From Bacteroidetes bacterium UBA1935 (GTDB lineage Bacteria; Bacteroidota; Bacteroidia; Chitinophagales; Chitinophagaceae), in NCBI GenBank assembly GCA_002337045.1, contig DDFF01000008.1, positions 372,001 through 436,000 of the forward strand: a DNA stretch of 64,000 bases, written 5' to 3'. This document shows, piece by piece, positions 1 through 6,974 of the stretch (its first letter is position 1; the number at the start of each line of letters is the position of its first letter). The translations under genes were made by a program, and so were the position numbers. The notes under the pieces are model-generated. The model ran no database searches. It was given only the letters and a program-made list of their open reading frames with translations, and had not been told where the DNA came from.

Positions 1-210
1 TGGTCTGTAGCTATACTGCAGCAAAAGTTAAAAGCCGTATGGGTAGCCTATGCGGGGCTGCTGCTCAGTTTTTTGATTGTAGTAAGCTTTATGGCAGGGT
101 TTGTTTTCACAAGCCTTTCCGGCTTCAGGACGTTATCTGCCGGGCTTATTATATGGCTGATATTATTGGGTACTGCAATGGTGCGAGGCAAGTTGCACGA
201 TAACAATTAG
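1..210 (+). CDS. C-terminal end of a membrane protein (5' end outside window)
   Basis: The open frame runs in from the left edge and stops with TAG at 208-210, giving the last 69 residues of a protein. Two hydrophobic stretches, roughly residues 14-35 and 42-60 of the visible part, look like membrane helices joined by a short loop, followed by a charged tail (VRGKLHDNN). This fits the end of an integral inner-membrane protein. Too little is visible to name the family. A bidirectional terminator follows 21 nt after the stop. Confidence 0.6.
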   Translation, partial: WSVAILQQKLKAVWVAYAGLLLSFLIVVSFMAGFVFTSLSGFRTLSAGLIIWLILLGTAMVRGKLHDNN

Positions 211-230
211 TAATCCGTAGCATAAAAAAA

Positions 231-248
231 GCCCCGCATATGCGGGGC
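231..248. terminator. Bidirectional terminator
   Basis: GCCCCGCA and TGCGGGGC form a perfect GC-rich stem with an A-run on the left and TTT on the right. It sits between the convergent membrane-protein fragment and the cold-shock gene and can serve both strands. Confidence 0.85.
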
Positions 249-273
249 TTTAAATGATAATGTCGATATGAAA

Positions 274-465
274 TTAGATAACGCGAACGTTAACTGCATT
301 TAAACCTTTCTGACCATTTTGTACTTCGTAAGACACACGATTGTTCTCACGAATCTCGTCGATAAGACCTGAAACGTGAACAAAAATGTCTTGACCACCT
401 GCTGAAGGTGTGATGAAACCGAAACCTTTAGTTTCATTGAAGAATTTAACTGTACCTTCTTGCAT
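274..465 (-). CDS. Cold-shock domain protein, CspA family
   Basis: This 63-residue protein is a single OB-fold cold-shock domain, the usual size for the family. RNP1 is seen as KGFGFI (residues 13-18) and RNP2 as DIFVHV (26-31), the aromatic surfaces that bind single-stranded RNA or DNA. The N-terminal MQEGTVKFFNETKG block is typical. Such proteins act in the cytoplasm as RNA chaperones that melt secondary structure. The leader is short and AT-rich; a TATCTTTG -7 box lies about 34 nt upstream of the ATG. The gene appears monocistronic, ending at the shared terminator. Whether it is cold-induced or constitutive cannot be told from sequence. Confidence 0.96.
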   Translation of the reverse strand: MQEGTVKFFNETKGFGFITPSAGGQDIFVHVSGLIDEIRENNRVSYEVQNGQKGLNAVNVRVI

Positions 466-498
466 TGTATTTAACTTTTAAAATAAGGAACAAATGTA

Positions 499-506
499 CA
501 AAGATA
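499..506 (-). promoter_or_regulatory. -7 box of the cold-shock gene promoter
   Basis: On the minus strand this reads TATCTTTG, matching the Bacteroidota -7 consensus TAnnTTTG. It is preceded by a very AT-rich tract resembling an UP element. No clear -33 TTTG is seen. Confidence 0.5.
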
Positions 507-709
507 TTTTTAAATTTTGTAATTTATTTTTAAAAGCCTGTTTTGGGAGGTAATAAACTAAAAAAACGGTGCCTGCCTCAGGGAAAAGTACATTAAGTGA
601 GAGAGAGCTAACACATGTACCGGCAAGCATCCGTTCTTGTGATGAAGATGATAGGGTTTGTTGCTAAGGACAAATAGCATTTGTCTAAATCACCCCGATT
701 GCTATTCAA

Positions 710-1147
710 CTACTGAAATATGTATGGCAACGTACCGGATATAACCGTAGTGCCGCTGAATGTCTGGTCTTTTACAACCGTGCCGTCTACCAGAATCTTC
801 ATTTGCACAGAGCCTGTACCTGCAGCATTAAAACCATAACCCAGATTATCGTAACGATTAACAGTACGAGTAATTTTCTTGCTGAATGGCAGTCTTACGT
901 TGCTTGCGCTGCTGGTGCCACCGCTTTCGTTGGTATAGGCAATTGTGCTTACAGAGTCTATACCTGTTACTTTAGTAAGGGTATACTCAATGTTTACCGT
1001 CTTAGGATAGGCAGTTGGTGTTGGTGTAGGCGTTGGCGTAGGCGTGTTGTTGTTGCTGTCTTTTTTGCATGCTGCAAAGCCTGTCATCAAGATGGCAGCA
1101 CCTGCAATCGCAATCATGTTTTTCGCGTTCATTTTCATAATCCTCAT
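710..1147 (-). CDS. Small secreted lipoprotein with Thr-Pro repeat linker
   Basis: A 145-residue protein with a lipoprotein signal (lipobox GFAAC, lipidated Cys27) followed by KKDSNNN, a low-complexity TPTPTPTPTPT linker (about residues 35-45) and a roughly 100-residue beta-rich domain of unknown function. The linker probably spaces the globular domain from the membrane. The protein should sit in the periplasm or on the outer membrane. Alternative starts exist at M4 (1138) and M6 (1132). The gene lies directly downstream of the Crp-type regulator gene, in the same direction, behind a promoter with an FNR-like dyad, which suggests that regulator controls it. I do not recognise the domain. Confidence 0.8.
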   Translation of the reverse strand: MRIMKMNAKNMIAIAGAAILMTGFAACKKDSNNNTPTPTPTPTPTAYPKTVNIEYTLTKVTGIDSVSTIAYTNESGGTSSASNVRLPFSKKITRTVNRYDNLGYGFNAAGTGSVQMKILVDGTVVKDQTFSGTTVISGTLPYIFQ

Positions 1148-1181
1148 TGTTTTTGTACTGTTTTGGGAGAAAGTATTTTGG

Positions 1182-1225
1182 CAAAACTATCTTCTATAAT
1201 TGTGCAAGAATTTGACTTACGTCAA
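1182..1225 (-). promoter_or_regulatory. Promoter with FNR/Crp-like dyad ahead of the Thr-Pro lipoprotein
   Basis: A dyad TTGAC-TTAC-GTCAA (1212-1225) overlaps the stop codon of the Crp-type gene. Four nt downstream on the minus strand is TTG (1207-1205), then 15 nt, then the -7 box TAGTTTTG (1189-1182). Exactly 22 nt separate dyad and -7 box. Two other promoters nearby (3673-3716, 3970-4013) keep this distance. The geometry resembles class II activation by Crp/Fnr proteins. The site is seen in sequence; the binding protein is inferred. Confidence 0.6.
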
Positions 1226-1777
1226 TTTCCGTCTGATTCTGCTAAGTCTTTCCTGCGAAATACCCAGATAAGATGCCACGTGCGATAACGGTACCAGATT
1301 CAGCTTCTCGGGGTGTGTTTCCATCAGGCGCAGATAGCGTTCTTCTGCCGTCAGCGATATGGCTTCTATCAACCTGTTTTCTACAATGCCCAGGTAGTGT
1401 GTCAGCAAATCGTTCAGCATCTGTTCATGCTTTTCGTTGCCAAGTGTTTTAAATTCTTTATAGTCGCACACCAGTACTTCGCTGTCTCTTACAGCCTCTA
1501 TGGTATAGTTGTTGGGTATGCCGCTGAACAATCCCTGCGGGCAGCAATCAATATCGTCCTGAAAGGTGAAACCGATACCGTATTCTTTCCCGTTTACCAT
1601 CGTATAGCTTCTGAATACGCCACTGCGGATGTAGAAGAAGAAATTGGAATAGCTGCCATGCCTGATGATGGCTTTGCCCTTTGGTACCGTCATGGGTTTG
1701 CCTATGCGCAGTATAGTTTCGTACAGTGCGTTGAAGTTGGTATTGCCTTTGCTGATTGTAAACTCGGGACTGAACAT
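1217..1777 (-). CDS. Crp/Fnr-family transcriptional regulator
   Basis: This 186-residue protein has an N-terminal cyclic-nucleotide-binding-type beta-roll (about residues 20-115, with KGKAIIRHG and FFYIRSGVFRSY characteristic) and a long dimerisation helix. The C-terminal helix-turn-helix is at about 160-184 (LSHVASYLGISQERLSRIRRKL). The typical Arg/Ser phosphate-binding cassette for cAMP is not obvious, as in most Bacteroidota members, so the ligand is unknown. No Cys cluster for an iron-sulfur centre is present at the N-terminus. The stop codon lies inside the dyad at 1212-1225, in front of the co-oriented lipoprotein gene. Two more such dyads lie at 3703 and 4000, so this protein is the obvious candidate to bind them. 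Confidence 0.92.
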   Translation of the reverse strand: MFSPEFTISKGNTNFNALYETILRIGKPMTVPKGKAIIRHGSYSNFFFYIRSGVFRSYTMVNGKEYGIGFTFQDDIDCCPQGLFSGIPNNYTIEAVRDSEVLVCDYKEFKTLGNEKHEQMLNDLLTHYLGIVENRLIEAISLTAEERYLRLMETHPEKLNLVPLSHVASYLGISQERLSRIRRKLT

Positions 1778-1819
1778 ATCCTTGAGGTGTGTATTAGTAA
1801 TGCTTAAAATCTTGCAGTA

Positions 1820-2488
1820 TCAGAATTTGTAATTCCAGCTTAGCTGTCCGTGAAATGGTATTATATAGTCTGATTGAAAATCCTGTTCTATCATTTTGCC
1901 GCCACTCAGTACTATATCGCTTTTCATAAACGATATACCTGCTTCCAGCCCGTATCTGTAATTGCCGCCAGTGGGTGGTTCGTACCAGCCATCCTGTACT
2001 CCGCTATACAGCTCTCTGTACTTTGCGTTGTGCTTGAAGTGAGTGACAATAGCTTTATCGAACCCGATGGCACCTGCAACAAACCAATGTTTGCGATAAT
2101 AACCTGCAACAATGCCAAACTCGCTGCCAAAGTTTTGCATACGCACAACATCGTTCTGATACCTGCGGTAGATGCCGTACACCCTAGCACTGAGTGTGAA
2201 GTGAGAATACTGAAACAACCTGCCCTGCGCGCCTAAGCGTATCTTGAAATCATCGAACAATTTTTTGCCGGATGGGAAACTGAATGTGCCATGCAGCAGT
2301 ATGGGTGGTTTTGTCTTCATTCTATAAGCATAGCCAGCACCATATACCAGGCCATAGTCGTAACCGGTGTTGATGTGTAGCAGCGATTTGCTTTTCTTTG
2401 GCATGCTTTGCCAGTTGATGCCTTGTGCATGTGTACTGATGGCTACAAGTATGCTGAGTATTATGATTATAAATACAATTCTTTTCAT
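1820..2488 (-). CDS. Secreted beta-barrel-like outer-membrane protein, unknown
   Basis: 222 residues with a signal peptide (hydrophobic residues 4-19, cleavage near STHAQG) and a body of alternating aromatic and polar segments ending in an aromatic C-terminus (LSWNYKF), as in small outer-membrane barrels. Segments such as YDYGLVYGAGYAYRM and FGIVAGYYRKHWFVAGAIGF look like transmembrane beta strands. No named family is recognised. It starts 6 nt after the stop of the upstream alpha/beta hydrolase lipoprotein, so the two are probably co-transcribed. Confidence 0.75.
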   Translation of the reverse strand: MKRIVFIIIILSILVAISTHAQGINWQSMPKKSKSLLHINTGYDYGLVYGAGYAYRMKTKPPILLHGTFSFPSGKKLFDDFKIRLGAQGRLFQYSHFTLSARVYGIYRRYQNDVVRMQNFGSEFGIVAGYYRKHWFVAGAIGFDKAIVTHFKHNAKYRELYSGVQDGWYEPPTGGNYRYGLEAGISFMKSDIVLSGGKMIEQDFQSDYIIPFHGQLSWNYKF

Positions 2489-2494
2489 AGTCTG

Positions 2495-3511
2495 CTATTT
2501 TGATTCGTTGAGGTATTGCAGCATAGCACCGTATGCATTTTTCCAGCCTGTGGGAAAGGAGAGCATATCGTGCCCTGCACCATCTACACGATATAGTTGC
2601 ACGTTGCGGTAAGGGGCAGCTACTGCTTTGGCATGTGCCTCTCCGTAAGCTTTGTTGTTGCTGCTATAGAGGAACAGGATTTTATGATTGAACTGTGATA
2701 GGTTGGATGTCCAGTTGAAACCTTGTTTTTTACCAAGGTCGAATAGGGCATAGCTGATTACGGCTCCTGTCCTCCATTCGGGCACAGTGCCTTCATTGCC
2801 GATTGCACTTTCCTCACTTGCATCAGCAGTAGCCATCAGCATCATTTTATAGTCAAGTATTTCGTGCCCGTTTTTCGTACCTGTCAGTATCTGATCTATA
2901 TAGACGGCATCGTTGGTTATTTCCTTGGTTACGTTACTGGGGCGCGAACGGCTCAGATAATCCCTCATCTGGTCGTAGGTAAGTCCGCCGGGTTCGCCAA
3001 GTATGGCACCATCTATAGCCTGCGGATATTTGTTGATGTATGCACTGGCCAGCATACCCCCCCATGAATGCCCTAGTATGAATACTTTTTGTTTTGCAGC
3101 AGTGCGGTAATGTTTTATCACATCGCCTACTTCTTCAATCACCTGGTCTATGGTGTAAGAGCTTCTAGAAAAGCGCTGCGACAGGCCGCTGCCACGCTGG
3201 TCGTAGAAGACTACATAGTAGCCATCGTTGGCAAAAGCCTTGCAATTGAGCAGGTAGCGGTAGTCGCTGCCCGGACCGCCATGCAGCACCAGCAACATGG
3301 GGCTATCGGGGTTACCGAATGCTTCGGTGTGAAGAATGGCATCACCGATTTTAGCAGATGGTACAGATGCATCCTGATCTGCTGTTTTTGGTACAAGATT
3401 GCCCGGCTCGTCAATGCGTTTGCCTTTTGTACAGGAGGCAACTGATAATGCGAAGCAGCAGGCTGTAGCTGCCACAAGCAGTTTGTTTTGTAAGGAAGTG
3501 GTTATTCTCAT
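2495..3511 (-). CDS. Alpha/beta hydrolase lipoprotein, proline iminopeptidase-like
   Basis: The protein of about 338 residues carries a lipoprotein signal (lipobox SVASC, lipidated Cys27 from this start). Its alpha/beta hydrolase fold shows the HGGPGSDY oxyanion segment, a DQRGSG turn, the nucleophile elbow GHSWGG (Ser149), and a C-terminal GAGHD catalytic His. HGGPGS together with DQRG is characteristic of the proline iminopeptidase (S33) group, so aminopeptidase or esterase activity at the cell envelope is likely. An ATG seven codons upstream (3532) is possible; the chosen start gives a cleaner signal peptide. A 26-codon upstream frame (3588 to 3508) ends in an ATGA overlap with it, which could couple translation. 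Transcription probably starts at the dyad promoter near 3673. Confidence 0.85.
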   Translation of the reverse strand: MRITTSLQNKLLVAATACCFALSVASCTKGKRIDEPGNLVPKTADQDASVPSAKIGDAILHTEAFGNPDSPMLLVLHGGPGSDYRYLLNCKAFANDGYYVVFYDQRGSGLSQRFSRSSYTIDQVIEEVGDVIKHYRTAAKQKVFILGHSWGGMLASAYINKYPQAIDGAILGEPGGLTYDQMRDYLSRSRPSNVTKEITNDAVYIDQILTGTKNGHEILDYKMMLMATADASEESAIGNEGTVPEWRTGAVISYALFDLGKKQGFNWTSNLSQFNHKILFLYSSNNKAYGEAHAKAVAAPYRNVQLYRVDGAGHDMLSFPTGWKNAYGAMLQYLNESK

Positions 3512-3672
3512 TGATAAAAAGATTGCCAACATATTTTTATTACATCCGCAAGCGAATGTGTGCTGTTTTTATAGTTCAGCACCAACATATCAGTCAGCAA
3601 AGCCGGTACATTGCAGCAGGCATTGGGGGAGATTGAAGCTGCAATGCTGTTGCATTGATTTACAACAGATTA

Positions 3673-3716
3673 CAAATCTAATTGTATTAATAGTATTATT
3701 TTTTGACTAAAGTCAA
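3673..3716 (-). promoter_or_regulatory. Promoter with FNR/Crp-like dyad ahead of the hydrolase operon
   Basis: Dyad TTGAC-TAAA-GTCAA at 3703-3716, then 22 nt, then the -7 box TAGATTTG (3680-3673) on the minus strand. No TTG is present at -33, as expected if an activator replaces that contact. Transcription would start near 3667, leaving a leader of about 155 nt before the hydrolase start. Confidence 0.55.
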
Positions 3717-3953
3717 TTAATCGGTATCTGTAAAAGAAAAAGGCAACGCACGCAGCACCTGTTCATACGTGCTATATGCATTGCCTGTTAGTGTAGAAGG
3801 TGTTTGTTCGTTTATATAAAAAGACTGCCAAGTGCAGTGTGTGCCGCAGCACATCTTGCCGTTCACGGTGCAGGTGGGGCTGTCTGAAGCTTTTAAGCTA
3901 AATGTGTTTGTGTTGTTTGTACGTTTCTGTACAGGGGAAAGATGAAAACGCAA
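3717..3953 (-). CDS. Small cysteine-rich protein, unknown (TTG start)
   Basis: An open frame of 78 codons with genome-typical codon use and no resemblance to a known family. The only upstream start is TTG at 3953-3951; there is no earlier in-frame ATG. The middle holds four Cys in the pattern C-x6-CC-x3-C (residues 28, 35, 36, 40) within CTVNGKMCCGTHCTW, followed by a Thr/Ser-rich tail ending SFTDTD. No signal peptide is seen from this start. A dyad promoter of the same geometry as its neighbours (3970-4013) sits just upstream with a predicted start of transcription about 11 nt before the TTG, which is the main reason to call it real. It could be a metal-binding or modified peptide, or the remnant of a longer gene. 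Confidence 0.45.
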   Translation of the reverse strand: MRFHLSPVQKRTNNTNTFSLKASDSPTCTVNGKMCCGTHCTWQSFYINEQTPSTLTGNAYSTYEQVLRALPFSFTDTD

Positions 3954-3969
3954 TTCATTGATTGCTTTG

Positions 3970-4013
3970 TAAAATTACATACACATTTACAATTTGCCAT
4001 TGACCTACATCAA
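3970..4013 (-). promoter_or_regulatory. Third FNR/Crp-like dyad promoter
   Basis: Dyad TTGAC-CTAC-ATCAA at 4000-4013, 22 nt, then TAATTTTA (3977-3970), a 7/8 match to TAnnTTTG on the minus strand. It has the same geometry as the sites at 1182 and 3673 and points at the small cysteine-rich gene. Confidence 0.45.
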
Positions 4014-4116
4014 TTTCTGCAACCGTATTTGCGTGTAGAATAGCTACAGGGTATGCATGCAGTATGCTACCCGTATATTATTGGGGGGGTAAATGATTGT
4101 TGTACAAACAACAGCG

Positions 4117-4269
4117 TTATATGCCGTAGTCGTGCATGTCAGCTTCGCGCAATTTACGTTGCCTGCGTGCTTTGTACCACTTAATGGTTTTTTCTGTGCC
4201 TATTATCAGGCCTGCAATGCTTATCAGTATCAGCACTACCCAGCCCATATCTACTGCTGCACCTCTCAT
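4117..4269 (-). CDS. Small single-helix membrane protein
   Basis: A 50-residue frame starting with ATG at 4269: MRGAAVD, then a hydrophobic helix (about residues 9-24, GWVVLILISIAGLIIG), then a strongly basic region (KTIKWYKARRQRKL) and a polar tail ending HDYGI. The positive-inside rule predicts the C-terminus in the cytoplasm. Codon use resembles neighbouring genes. It is isolated between a dyad promoter region and the terminator of the cytochrome peroxidase operon. No family is recognised; small helices of this type often regulate or stabilise larger membrane complexes, but nothing here says which. Confidence 0.6.
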   Translation of the reverse strand: MRGAAVDMGWVVLILISIAGLIIGTEKTIKWYKARRQRKLREADMHDYGI

Positions 4270-4351
4270 AGCTTTTCGGTTTTACTATGAATTTACGAAG
4301 AATACATTAAACAAACAACTATGTTTATATTACAACAATGTTAAAAAAACA

Positions 4352-4380
4352 AAGCCCCGCTAATCAGATTAGCAGGGCTT
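4352..4380. terminator. Terminator downstream of the cytochrome peroxidase operon
   Basis: A 14-bp stem (AAGCCCCGCTAATC / GATTAGCAGGGCTT, one mismatch) with A-run to the left, which is a T-run on the minus strand after the peroxidase stop. Confidence 0.8.
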
Positions 4381-4403
4381 GTTGTAGTGCAGGCAAAAGG
4401 CAA

Positions 4404-5480
4404 TTATTTAGGTTCGCTGAAAGATGGATTTGTAAGAAAATCATTGTCTGATAGCGTTTTAAGAAATGCTATCAGGTCTGCTTTTTCTTGTGTGGTAAGG
4501 TTTAGCCCCGTACCGAAATCGGGCATATGCTCGTCTATATTCGGGCTGCTTTGCTGCACTTTGCTGCTGTAGAAGTCTACTACTTCTTCCAGTGTTTTGA
4601 AGCGGCTATCGTGCATATATGGTGCTGTCTGCGCTATATTTCGCAGGGTAGGTACTTTAAATTTACCTCTGTCATCGGCTTTGCCGGTGTGCTTCATATA
4701 CCCGTCATCTTTAGGGTTGGCATCCAGCCCGTTGTTGCGATACACTTCGTCTGCCAGTTGGGTATTCATCAGGTGGCAATTTTTGCACAAACCTTTTCCT
4801 TTAAAGATGGCATAGCCATTCTTTTCTTGCTGGTTGAATACGGTGGTATCGTTGCCGTAGTAATACTTGTCGAACTTTGAATTGTAAGAAACCAATGTGC
4901 GTTCAAACTGTGCTATGGCTTTGGTTACCAGGTTGCTATCTACCGTGCGTGTACCAAATGCTTTGAAGAAAAGATCGGGATACACCGTACTGTTTTGCAG
5001 ACGTGCTACTACGTCGGGCCATTTGTTAGCCATTTCTATCGGGTTGGTAACAGGGTCGTGTGCCTGTCCTTCCAGTGTTTGTCTGCGTCCGTCCCAAAAG
5101 AAACTGGTGCTCCACCCCAGATTGATGATAGCCATCGCATTCCTGTCGCCGAATACGCCATTGGTACCCTGGCTGAAGGGGCGTGGGTCGTCAAAGGCAT
5201 TCTCCTGCTTGTGGCAGGTAGCACAGCTCATGGTCATATCATTGCTCAGCATCTTTTCATAAAAGAGCTTTCTGCCCAGATACACACCCTCTACCGTCAG
5301 CGGATTATCTGACGGGTGCTTCATTTCTCCTACATAGGTTTTTACCCATGCGGGCACGGTTACGCTCATTGCCGTTGGGTTGTATACATCGGCAGCAGGA
5401 GTAGTATCCGGGTCTTTCTTACAAGCATAGATGCCCGTAGTAATAGCAGCAATTGTTATGATGATTGTAAACTTCTTCAT
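4404..5480 (-). CDS. Di-heme cytochrome c peroxidase (MauG/CCP family) lipoprotein
   Basis: 358 residues with a lipoprotein signal (IYAC, lipidated Cys20) and two c-type heme motifs, CATCH (Cys86, Cys89, His90) and CKNCH (Cys232, Cys235, His236). Typical family blocks are LGRKLFYEKMLS, DPRPFSQG, FFWDGRRQTLEGQA, PIEM and the C-terminal PTLRNIAQTAPYMHDSRFKTLEEVVDFY. Members reduce hydrogen peroxide with electrons from small cytochromes or copper proteins, or oxidise protein side chains. It is attached to a periplasmic-facing membrane leaflet. The gene follows the thioredoxin-like type IX cargo gene after 6 nt, as last member of the 6964-4404 operon. Confidence 0.94.
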   Translation of the reverse strand: MKKFTIIITIAAITTGIYACKKDPDTTPAADVYNPTAMSVTVPAWVKTYVGEMKHPSDNPLTVEGVYLGRKLFYEKMLSNDMTMSCATCHKQENAFDDPRPFSQGTNGVFGDRNAMAIINLGWSTSFFWDGRRQTLEGQAHDPVTNPIEMANKWPDVVARLQNSTVYPDLFFKAFGTRTVDSNLVTKAIAQFERTLVSYNSKFDKYYYGNDTTVFNQQEKNGYAIFKGKGLCKNCHLMNTQLADEVYRNNGLDANPKDDGYMKHTGKADDRGKFKVPTLRNIAQTAPYMHDSRFKTLEEVVDFYSSKVQQSSPNIDEHMPDFGTGLNLTTQEKADLIAFLKTLSDNDFLTNPSFSEPK

Positions 5481-5486
5481 GCACTA

Positions 5487-6260
5487 TTATTCTTTGATGA
5501 ATTTTGTAAGACCTGTTTTGCCCTCTGCATCTGTAAGGCGGATGGTGTAGATACCTGCAGACAGATCTGCTGTATTGATAACAGGATTTACTTTGCCAGT
5601 GCCCATGTTCAGTTCTTTTACCACCTGTCCGTTCAGCGCAGTAATGCTGATGCTTTTTACAGCCTTTGCATAGTTGATGCTGATGGTATTGGTAGCAGGG
5701 TTTGGAGATGCGCTGAAGCTGATATTGTTGGCAATATTGCTAACGGCTGTAGTTTTCAGTGCGCTGTTTACTGCTGCTGTAATGCCCGACAAATCGTTGG
5801 TAGCACTGTTCTTTTTGTTGTAGTAGATTTTATGGTCTGTACCACCCATTACCACTACGTGTGGCATGCCAGAGCCACCAAAGTCGCTCTCTTTAATCAC
5901 ATTGCCCGAGTTGCTGAACACCGTCATGTTGCTGAGGGTGCCGACGCTGTTGCTGGTAATCCATGTATTCAGGTCTGTGCAAGATTCATCCCCCATATCG
6001 TCTGCCAGGTAATAAACCACCTTGCCGGGATGGCTTGTCGCAAAGCTTTGGTAGGCGTTGTATGCCGCCTTTGCACCATTGATGCAAGAGCCGCATGGCA
6101 TTACCCATACCATTACCACTATCTTGCCTGCGTTCAGGTCTGTAAACAGATTGTGGCTGGTGCTGCTGCAGTCTGTGGCTGTCCAGTCTGTAGCGTTTGT
6201 TTGTGCAAAAGATGCGCTTGTAGCCAGCATCAGCGATGCTGCGATAAATAGTTTTTTCAT
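5487..6260 (-). CDS. Thioredoxin-fold protein with type IX sorting domain
   Basis: 257 residues: signal peptide (1-20, ASFAQ), a thioredoxin-like/redoxin domain with a CxxC site PCGSC (Cys56, Cys59) in the context KIVVMVWVMPCGSC, and a C-terminal type A sorting domain from about residue 185 (SASPNPATNTISINY ... LSAGIYTIRLTDAEGKTGLTKFIKE). The sorting domain predicts export through the type IX system whose core genes lie at 52869-57598, so this redox protein should end up on or outside the cell surface. A cell-surface thioredoxin fold next to a periplasmic peroxidase and metal-binding proteins suggests a role in metal or thiol redox handling; this is inference. Confidence 0.9.
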   Translation of the reverse strand: MKKLFIAASLMLATSASFAQTNATDWTATDCSSTSHNLFTDLNAGKIVVMVWVMPCGSCINGAKAAYNAYQSFATSHPGKVVYYLADDMGDESCTDLNTWITSNSVGTLSNMTVFSNSGNVIKESDFGGSGMPHVVVMGGTDHKIYYNKKNSATNDLSGITAAVNSALKTTAVSNIANNISFSASPNPATNTISINYAKAVKSISITALNGQVVKELNMGTGKVNPVINTADLSAGIYTIRLTDAEGKTGLTKFIKE

Positions 6261-6296
6261 CGTAGTTAATTTTTTATGTGAGTGTTATGCAAATGC

Positions 6297-6473
6297 TTAT
6301 TTAATGCCTTTCAGCTTCATACCGCAAACAGGGCATGTGCCGGGCTTGTCGTATGTTTTTTCCTGTTCGCACTTCATGGGGCATTGGTACTTGGTGTACT
6401 TTTCTTCGCCGCAGGAAGAAAATGCGATAGCGCCTGCCAGTGCAACGATGGCTATACGCGAAAATAGTTTCAT
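6297..6473 (-). CDS. Heavy-metal-binding-domain lipoprotein
   Basis: A 58-residue lipoprotein with signal and lipobox FSSC (lipidated Cys21). The mature part is a small heavy-metal-binding domain: KYQCPMKCE and PGTCPVCGMKL, with paired Cys at 31/35 and 47/50. The CPMxC ... PGxCPxCGMxL pattern is the one found at the N-termini of copper-exporting P-type ATPases and CusB-like proteins in Bacteroidota, and is thought to bind copper or similar ions. The frame is open further upstream, but the ATG at 6473 gives the proper signal peptide. It lies 36 nt upstream of the thioredoxin-like gene, in the same operon. Confidence 0.85.
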   Translation of the reverse strand: MKLFSRIAIVALAGAIAFSSCGEEKYTKYQCPMKCEQEKTYDKPGTCPVCGMKLKGIK

Positions 6474-6565
6474 GCTAAATCTGTATTGAGTATTAACAAT
6501 GCTGCGGTGTGCAGCCATGAGGATGTGCAACCCTGTGTGTAAGGTTGTGTAATACTAATACGGTA

Positions 6566-6964
6566 TCAGATACGATATACGGAATGGAGTTGATAAAGCG
6601 GGATGCCCGTTCGTTCGGGTGGTGGCCGCAGCAATTGTTTTGCTTTGGTACCTGTAGCAGGTTGTACCGATGCTACATAGTATATATGATATACCGGCAG
6701 GGCTACATCTGTTTGCATCTTCTGCAAATCGAGTGTGTAGTATGCCTGTGCTTTATCGTCTGTTTTAGAGAAGGTTACTTTATTGCTTTTGCAGCAATCG
6801 GGCGGCATGGGTTTCTTGCTGTCGCAGCATTTCACCTCGTGGTCGTCATCATTATTTACAGATACATAGGCCAGCTCTCCGCCGCAATGGTGGAAAGACA
6901 AACTGATATTGAATGCGCAGAACGCATAACAAACCAGTATCAATATGCCGAGTACCTTTTTCAA
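6566..6964 (-). CDS. HYC_CC_PP-like small exported protein
   Basis: 132 residues starting with TTG: a hydrophobic N-terminal helix (4-20), then HHCGG (25-29), KCCD (45-48), PPDCC (54-58) and a C-terminal LLRPPPERTG followed by an aromatic tail. The order of His-Cys, Cys-Cys and Pro-Pro motifs matches the Bacteroidota family annotated HYC_CC_PP, of unknown function and often near copper genes. The conserved Cys/His set suggests metal binding outside the cytoplasm. No in-frame ATG precedes the TTG; a TACATTTG -7 box lies only about 11 nt upstream, so the messenger may be nearly leaderless. It is the first gene of the probable operon continuing to 4404. Confidence 0.75.
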   Translation of the reverse strand: MKKVLGILILVCYAFCAFNISLSFHHCGGELAYVSVNNDDDHEVKCCDSKKPMPPDCCKSNKVTFSKTDDKAQAYYTLDLQKMQTDVALPVYHIYYVASVQPATGTKAKQLLRPPPERTGIPLYQLHSVYRI

Positions 6965-6974
6965 AACCTGAAGC

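Noticed and set aside
1020..1045. Simple-sequence repeat as phase-variation tract in the lipoprotein gene
   Set aside because: The ACA/CCT-type repeat encodes Thr-Pro in multiples of three or six, so length change would not shift the frame.
1217..1807. Long plus-strand frame opposite the Crp-type gene
   Set aside because: A shadow of the real minus-strand gene; composition (Cys, Tyr, His, Phe-rich) is typical of antisense frames.
5316..6251. 311-residue plus-strand frame opposite the thioredoxin-like gene
   Set aside because: It is Cys- and Ala-rich antisense noise with no domain; the minus-strand gene has a full signal peptide, CxxC and sorting domain.
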